Both the position numbers and the translations under genes were made by a program. The notes below the pieces were generated by a model. That model was not told the origin of the DNA. It saw nothing but the letters and a program-made list of their open reading frames with translations, and searched no databases. From JBBDMC01 sp963775235 (lineage in GTDB: Bacteria; Pseudomonadota; Alphaproteobacteria; Rhizobiales; Kaistiaceae), in the NCBI GenBank assembly GCA_963775235.1, contig CAVZHY010000001.1:124001-188000 (forward strand): a stretch of 64,000 nucleotides of DNA, given 5' to 3'. This document shows positions 59,729 to 64,000 of the stretch, in pieces (positions within the stretch are counted from its first letter, which is position 1; each line of letters starts with the position of its first letter).

Positions 59729-60781
59729 TCAGTCGATGCGGACACCGCCGGACCCGCGATCGCCGGAGGCCAGGCAGAGGTCGAGGACCCGCTGGATTTT
59801 CGTCGCGCGCCGGAAATCAGGTTCGCTGTTGCGGCCGGTGCGCAGAGCTTCGGCGAACCGGTGGTACATTGACGGGGTCGGCGGCAAGGCGACCTCCCGC
59901 CATACAAGGGTGTCGATGTCGGGCCCGACGCAGCGACCGAGCCACGATTTCTTGCCATCGGTGACCATTTGCAGTCCGCCGCGGCTGCCGAAGATGTCGA
60001 GGCGCAGCGTGTTGGCGTAGCCGGTCCCCCAGCGGGTGGCGTGGATGACGCCGAGAGCCCCGTTGGCGAGTTCCACCGACATGGCGAAGGAATCGTTGGC
60101 GTCGAGCACGTAGTCGCCGATGCGGCCGCCGTCTGCCTTGTGGAAGGTCTTGGCGCGACTCTCCATCCAAACGATGTCGTTGGCTGCCGCATAGGTGGCG
60201 AAGTCGACGATATGAATGCCGATGTCGCCGATCACCCCATGGCTGCCGTGGCCGGATGAAAGCCGCCACAACCATCGATCTTCGGTCTGCCAGTCGCCCC
60301 AGTGTCGTCCGACCAGCCAGCTTTGCAGGTAAGAGGCCTCGAAGTGCCTGATTTCGCCGATCTCGCCGGAAAGCACGATGTCGCGCGCCCGGTCGAGCGC
60401 CGGCGAAGCGCGGTACGAGAGATTGACCATGTTGATGACGCCGCGACGCTCGGCCGCCTCGGTCATCTCGAGCGCCAGCGGGTAGGTCGTCGCCAGCGGC
60501 TTTTCGCAGAACACGTGTTTGCCGGCGGCGATCAGCCGCATAGTGGTCGGGTGATGCACCACGTCCGGCGTGACGTTGGTCGCCGCATCGAAACCGTTCC
60601 AGGCGAGCGCGTCGTCAAGACTGAGGAACTGGCGGGGGATGGCGTGTTCGCGGGCGAACTCCGTCAGCCGGTCCTCCATGGGATCGACCGCCGCCACCAC
60701 CTCGATGTCCTCGATGCTCCGGAACGCGCGGGCGTGTGCGCGCGCCATATGCCCGGTTCCGAGAATGAGAAGCCCCATCAT
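59729..60781 (-). CDS. Gfo/Idh/MocA-family oxidoreductase
   Basis: A 350-residue NAD(P)-dependent dehydrogenase. The N-terminal Rossmann segment is LLILGTGHMARAHARAF. The family motif HVFCEKPLATTYPLALEM is in the nucleotide domain. The C-terminal half is the alpha/beta substrate domain (DIGIHIVDFATYAAA). It lies six bases after the ThuA-like gene on the same strand. That pairing is seen in sugar-catabolism loci of rhizobia (ThuA and ThuB for trehalose), and it supports 3-keto-sugar chemistry here. Confidence 0.87.
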   Translation of the reverse strand: MMGLLILGTGHMARAHARAFRSIEDIEVVAAVDPMEDRLTEFAREHAIPRQFLSLDDALAWNGFDAATNVTPDVVHHPTTMRLIAAGKHVFCEKPLATTYPLALEMTEAAERRGVINMVNLSYRASPALDRARDIVLSGEIGEIRHFEASYLQSWLVGRHWGDWQTEDRWLWRLSSGHGSHGVIGDIGIHIVDFATYAAANDIVWMESRAKTFHKADGGRIGDYVLDANDSFAMSVELANGALGVIHATRWGTGYANTLRLDIFGSRGGLQMVTDGKKSWLGRCVGPDIDTLVWREVALPPTPSMYHRFAEALRTGRNSEPDFRRATKIQRVLDLCLASGDRGSGGVRID

Positions 60782-60787
60782 GGCGGG

Positions 60788-61573
60788 CTACCGGTACCCG
60801 GCCTCGCCAGGCTGATGGAGGTGCGGGCCCTTCTGCTCGATCGGCTCGGGGGCCTTGTCGACGGGAACGTTGGGAGCATTGCTGATGTCCGTCCAGGCCG
60901 GTGCCGGGTTGGCCGCCCATTTGACGGCATTGCGCAGCACCCGCTGGACATTGGCGTTGTGGTAGATCGGGTAGACCTCGTGCCCGGGCGAAAAGTAGAA
61001 GATGCGTCCGCCGCCGCGCTGGTAGGTGACGCCAGAGCGGAATACCTCGCCGCCGTCGTACCAGCTGATGAACACCGTCTCCATGGGCTCCGGTATGGCG
61101 AACGGCTCGCCGTACATCTCCGTCTGGTCGACCACGAACGACGTTCCGAGCCCTTGGGCGATCGGGTGGCTGCGGTTGATGACCCACACCCGCTCCTTCT
61201 CGCCGGCCTCGCGCCAGGTGAGCGAGCAGGGCGTGCCCATGAGCCGCCTGAATACCTTCGAGAAGTGTCCCGAATGGAGAACGATCAGCCCCATCCCCTG
61301 CCAGACGCGCTCGACGACCCGCTCGACAACCGCGTCGGAGACGGCGCGGTGGGCCTTGTGTCCCCACCAGGTGAGAACGTCCGTCTCGGCAAGCCGCGCC
61401 GCGTCGAGCCCGTGTTCGGGCTGGTCGAGGGTGGCCGTGGTGGCGGTGATTTCAGCGTCGGCGTTGAGAGCCTCGGCAATGCAGCCGTGCATGCCTTCAG
61501 GGTAGATGGACTGCACGACCCTGTTCTCGCGGTCGTGCACGTTCTCGCCCCAGACGACGGTGCGAATGGCCAT
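60788..61573 (-). CDS. ThuA-like (trehalose utilisation) protein
   Basis: A 261-residue protein of the ThuA group (class-I glutamine-amidotransferase-like fold). Family blocks: RTVVWGENVHDRENRVV, VLTWWGHKAHRAVSD, GLIVLHSGHFSKVFRRLMGT and GGGRIFYFSPGHEVYPIYHN. ATG 61573 gives the family N-terminus; the open frame upstream does not. With the dehydrogenase downstream it forms a two-gene operon, probably for oxidation and processing of a disaccharide or derivative; the substrate is not determined by sequence. Confidence 0.88.
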   Translation of the reverse strand: MAIRTVVWGENVHDRENRVVQSIYPEGMHGCIAEALNADAEITATTATLDQPEHGLDAARLAETDVLTWWGHKAHRAVSDAVVERVVERVWQGMGLIVLHSGHFSKVFRRLMGTPCSLTWREAGEKERVWVINRSHPIAQGLGTSFVVDQTEMYGEPFAIPEPMETVFISWYDGGEVFRSGVTYQRGGGRIFYFSPGHEVYPIYHNANVQRVLRNAVKWAANPAPAWTDISNAPNVPVDKAPEPIEQKGPHLHQPGEAGYR

Positions 61574-61768
61574 ATGGAACCCCAGCCGACCGATCTTGCA
61601 CACGAGCCGGACGTGCAAGGTTTGGACCGCGCCCGGCAAGCCAATGCCGGCCCGGGACAATTCGGCGCGGACCTATACAAAAGTCGCGCGCCACATGCAC
61701 GGATTTTGTCGCGCTCGCCGAATCATAAAAAACGTGGCAAACGGCCGCGCTCAGTGCGTTCTGGCGGG

Positions 61769-61807
61769 AGTGACCGCGGTCACTGCAACCACTCGTTAAT
61801 CGATTAA
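61769..61807. promoter_or_regulatory. Two perfect palindromes upstream of a small gene
   Basis: AGTGACCGCGGTCACT at 61769-61784 (16 bp, perfect) and TTAATCGATTAA at 61796-61807 (12 bp, perfect), 11 bases apart. They lie 35-73 bases before the ATG at 61842 and are candidate operators. Confidence 0.45.
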
Positions 61808-61841
61808 GTCTATTTCGACGCGCGTCACGGGGAACGGGATC

Positions 61842-61937
61842 ATGCTGAGTTTGTCGCTTCGCGTACTCGTATTTTTTGCTTTATGCGCCGCGTCCACCGT
61901 CATCATGGCGCTGCCCTACCTGACCATCCAGCAATAA
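61842..61937 (+). CDS. Small hydrophobic peptide, 31 aa
   Basis: ATG 61842 to TAA 61937 encodes a 31-residue single-pass hydrophobic peptide (begins MLSLSLRVLVFFALCAAS, ends LPYLTIQQ). GGGGAACGGG lies just upstream as a plausible ribosome-binding site. Two palindromes precede it. No known family. Topology suggests an inner-membrane microprotein or a secreted short peptide. Its size makes chance occurrence possible, but the start signal and upstream sites favour a real gene. Confidence 0.42.
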   Translation: MLSLSLRVLVFFALCAASTVIMALPYLTIQQ

Positions 61938-62087
61938 GCGACCGGTTCGCGGTCAACACCGACGCCAGCCACAGCGCGGACCGGTTTCATCGGGCCGTAG
62001 TCCGAGCGCTCTTCACGTTGCATGTGAGTATGGAGCTGGGCTGGAAGACGAAGGCTGGCTTCGTCAGGCCGCCGCCGGCGAAAAAAA

Positions 62088-62321
62088 TCAGGCCCGCGTT
62101 GTTTCTTCGCCCTGGCTGTTCCGCAGCACGCCAAATTCGTTTGATTTGGAAGCGTCTTCTGCGAGCGTGAAGCCTTCCGCCAGGAGCCCGCGCCGCAGCA
62201 GTTCCCGAACGGCCGCCGCCCGGCTGGGCATGCGACGCTGAAACCGCCAATCGTCGATTGCACGGCGTTCCGTGGGGCTCAACATGATTTGAAGCCGCTG
62301 GTCGCGTGACCTGTTCACCAT
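62088..62321 (-). CDS. Ribbon-helix-helix-like small DNA-binding protein
   Basis: A 77-residue protein. The first 55 residues (RDQRLQIMLSPTERRAIDDW, then RAAAVRELLRRGLLAEGF) have the strand-helix-helix layout of an Arc/MetJ-type repressor. GGAGG lies seven bases before ATG 62321; the open frame upstream is not needed. No toxin partner is adjacent on this strand, so an orphan regulator is more likely than an antitoxin. Confidence 0.6.
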   Translation of the reverse strand: MVNRSRDQRLQIMLSPTERRAIDDWRFQRRMPSRAAAVRELLRRGLLAEGFTLAEDASKSNEFGVLRNSQGEETTRA

Positions 62322-62569
62322 CGTGCCTCCATTGTCACAAGAATCACACGTTGCCCTGCTGCCGCTACTTACTAACAAACGGGCTCATTAGCAAGATGGG
62401 ATATTGACGCCGGCTCGGCAAGAGGTCGCTACGGGGTCATTGCCCCCGTGTACCTGTCCTGAGTTGGCGGGGCTCTACGTGGTGCTCAAGCGGTCGTACA
62501 ATATGACGAGGGACGACGACTCGGGGTTCGACGGTCCACCGGACAACGCGTGAGTGGTTGCCTAGACAG

Positions 62570-62788
62570 ATGGCCGTGTCGCGAGAAAGCAATTACCGGC
62601 GCCTGCAGCGGTCGATCTACTTGAGGACCGCGAGGGCTTTGAAACAGGACCAGGTCGTCGATGTAAACGACCTCGCTATCCGCCTTTCCTCGGCGCACCC
62701 ACAAAGTGGGATGACGATCGAGGAAATTTGCGCGGAGATACAGGCGCAGATCGACGGCATCGCGCGCGGCGCTAACGGAAGCCGGTGA
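62570..62788 (+). CDS. Small conserved-looking hypothetical protein
   Basis: A 72-residue helical protein (MAVSRESNYRRLQRSIYLRT, ending in a short helix EEICAEIQAQIDGIAR). ATG 62570 is used; an in-frame TTG at 62558 is possible. No domain recognised. The 62322-62569 gap before it shows nothing else. Confidence 0.5.
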   Translation: MAVSRESNYRRLQRSIYLRTARALKQDQVVDVNDLAIRLSSAHPQSGMTIEEICAEIQAQIDGIARGANGSR

Positions 62789-62865
62789 CGCGATAAGGAA
62801 GCCGGGAGCGCGCGAATGGCGCGGCTGGTGGCAAACGCTCGTCCGGAGTGACCTGATCGCCCCTG

Positions 62866-64000
62866 CTACGACGCCAGCCTCGTGGACTTCAGCGTGCCGA
62901 TCCGCTCAAGCAGCGGATGCGCCGTTGCGGCGAGGTGCGCATCAATACGTTTCAGATCCCGTACGACATCCAGATGCAGGCCGCCGGTTTCAATCGCGGC
63001 GGTCTGTCCGTCGCGAATCCGCGCAAAGTGGTTTTCCGTCAACTCGCGCTCGAGGTCGCGGAACTGCTCCTTTTCAGCGACCAGCTTTCGGGCCGCCGCC
63101 ACATCGCCGGACATGAACACGGCCACCGACAGCCTCAAGTGATCAAGCAGGCGAGCAAACATCACGTCGATCTCGCGAAGGCCTTCCGGAGAAAGGCTGA
63201 GCTTCAGCCGGATGCATTTCGCGATCAGCTCGGTCAGGTTACGGTCGATGATGTCGCCAATGTGCTCAACGTTTATGGCGAATGCCTGGATTTCAGAAAG
63301 CCGCAAGGATTCCTCGTGACTGAGACCGTCCATGGGGATTGACGCGAGGTAGTCCTGGAGGGCCTTGTGAAGGCTGTCGACCAGATCGTCCTTTCGACTG
63401 GTAACGGCGATGCGTTTGCGATCGTCGTTGTGCAGCGCGGTTTGGGCGCCGCTCAGCATCTCCTCAATGATGTCCGCCATGCGCAGGGCCTCGCGGGCCG
63501 AATTGGCCAACGCCACCGCCGGGATAGCAAGCGCAGCCCGGTCAAGGTACCGCGGCGTGCCGAGGTCGGCCGGCTGCTCGCTCTCGGGGAGGGCACGCTG
63601 AAGCAGACGCGCCAATTGCGGCAGGAGGCCGATGAAAAGGAGGGCGACCAACACGTTGAAGGCGGTGTGAAAGTCAGCCGCAACGCGGCCAGGATTGGGT
63701 TCAAGGCGCGCCACCACCCCCGCGATCGGCCCGAGAAACGGGAACACCACCGCGGCCGTCGCCCCTCGCATGAACAGATTGCCGACTGGAGCACGAAGCT
63801 TCACGGGATCGCCGTCAGTGCCCTCGAATATGGGGTTGAGGGATGTGCCGATATTGGCGCCGAGCACCATTGCCAGGCTTGCCTCCGGACCCGTGATGCC
63901 GGTGGTCGCCAGGGTGACGATCGTGAGCATGACTGCCACGCTCGAGTGGGCAGCCCAGGCCAGGAGCGCGGCGAAGGCGAAATTGAGTAGAGGATCGGCA
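62866..64000 (-). CDS. Na/phosphate cotransporter family protein with PhoU-like C-terminus, 5' end outside window
   Basis: The frame runs off the right edge; about 377 codons are visible. The membrane part has LLAWAAHSSVAVMLTIV and MVLGANIGTSLNPIFEG, matching the repeated motif of the Na+/Pi cotransporter (NptA/YjbB) family. From about the middle, a long helical PhoU-like domain follows (IEEMLSGAQTALHNDDR, IEHIGDIIDRNLTEL-type helices). Such proteins move phosphate with sodium and may regulate its flow. Complete 3' end at 62866. Confidence 0.88.
   Translation of the reverse strand, partial: ADPLLNFAFAALLAWAAHSSVAVMLTIVTLATTGITGPEASLAMVLGANIGTSLNPIFEGTDGDPVKLRAPVGNLFMRGATAAVVFPFLGPIAGVVARLEPNPGRVAADFHTAFNVLVALLFIGLLPQLARLLQRALPESEQPADLGTPRYLDRAALAIPAVALANSAREALRMADIIEEMLSGAQTALHNDDRKRIAVTSRKDDLVDSLHKALQDYLASIPMDGLSHEESLRLSEIQAFAINVEHIGDIIDRNLTELIAKCIRLKLSLSPEGLREIDVMFARLLDHLRLSVAVFMSGDVAAARKLVAEKEQFRDLERELTENHFARIRDGQTAAIETGGLHLDVVRDLKRIDAHLAATAHPLLERIGTLKSTRLAS

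Noticed and set aside
62088..62788. Toxin-antitoxin pair made of the ribbon-helix-helix protein and the 72-residue protein
   Set aside because: The genes are divergent with a 250-base gap, and the second protein has no toxin motif.

Overview
The window is GC-rich alphaproteobacterial chromosome, most likely from the order Hyphomicrobiales (Rhizobiales). The support is the gene order ccmI-ccmE-ccmF-ccmH (cycHJKL in rhizobia), degP, two-component pair, glnE, pepN; a FeuP/FeuQ-like pair; two PleC/PdhS-type histidine kinases; cobalamin lower-ligand genes; and a dispersed palindromic repeat typical of this order. No genus can be named from the sequence alone. No rRNA, tRNA or CRISPR array was seen.

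Layout. 1-2.1 kb: a small gene with an HEPN-like R-x4-H motif cut by a complete IS630-family element, then a promoter and strong terminator enclosing about 110 bases without a gene. 2.1-21.5 kb: a gene-transfer-agent (GTA)-like / HK97-type prophage structural cluster in the classic order (g3.5 position, prohead protease, capsid, connector, adaptor, DUF3168, major tail, GTA gp10, tail chaperone, tape measure, DUF2460, DUF2163, NlpC/P60, megatron). It is followed by a DUF2793 fibre, an unusual D,D-carboxypeptidase-LamG fusion, a GH24 endolysin and holins. No terminase or portal is present in the window. At least five copies of a hairpin-rich repeat sit at gene junctions, and cargo genes have entered in two places. 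Many of the genes carry 1-2 nt indels.

21.5-41 kb: core genes. These are a PepSY-like protein with FeuP/FeuQ, a 17-kDa-antigen-like lipoprotein, the cytochrome c maturation operon, the periplasmic protease DegP, a second two-component pair, GlnE, a PAS sensor kinase and aminopeptidase N. 40.7-53.5 kb: a GFA-family protein, adenine deaminase, DusA, a TauE/SafE transporter, a retropepsin-like membrane protease, CobS and CobT, a second PleC/PdhS-type kinase, a uracil-DNA glycosylase-like gene, an Lrp/AsnC regulator, a beta-hydroxyacid dehydrogenase and a Mrp/ApbC Fe-S carrier ATPase. 53.5-57.1 kb: a likely iron-responsive divergent locus (PKHD hydroxylase versus imelysin plus di-haem oxidoreductase). 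57.2-64 kb: an alpha/beta hydrolase, a methyltransferase, a DUF971 protein, a Gfo/Idh/MocA dehydrogenase paired with a ThuA-like protein, several small genes, and the 3' part of a Na/phosphate cotransporter.

Single-base indels are dense in the phage cluster. They also occur in adenine deaminase, the glycosylase, imelysin, glnE and a small gene at 43 kb. No in-frame nonsense codon was noticed in any gene carrying an indel. Assembly error and recent decay are therefore both possible, and frameshifted genes are given as one feature spanning the reconstructed reading frame.
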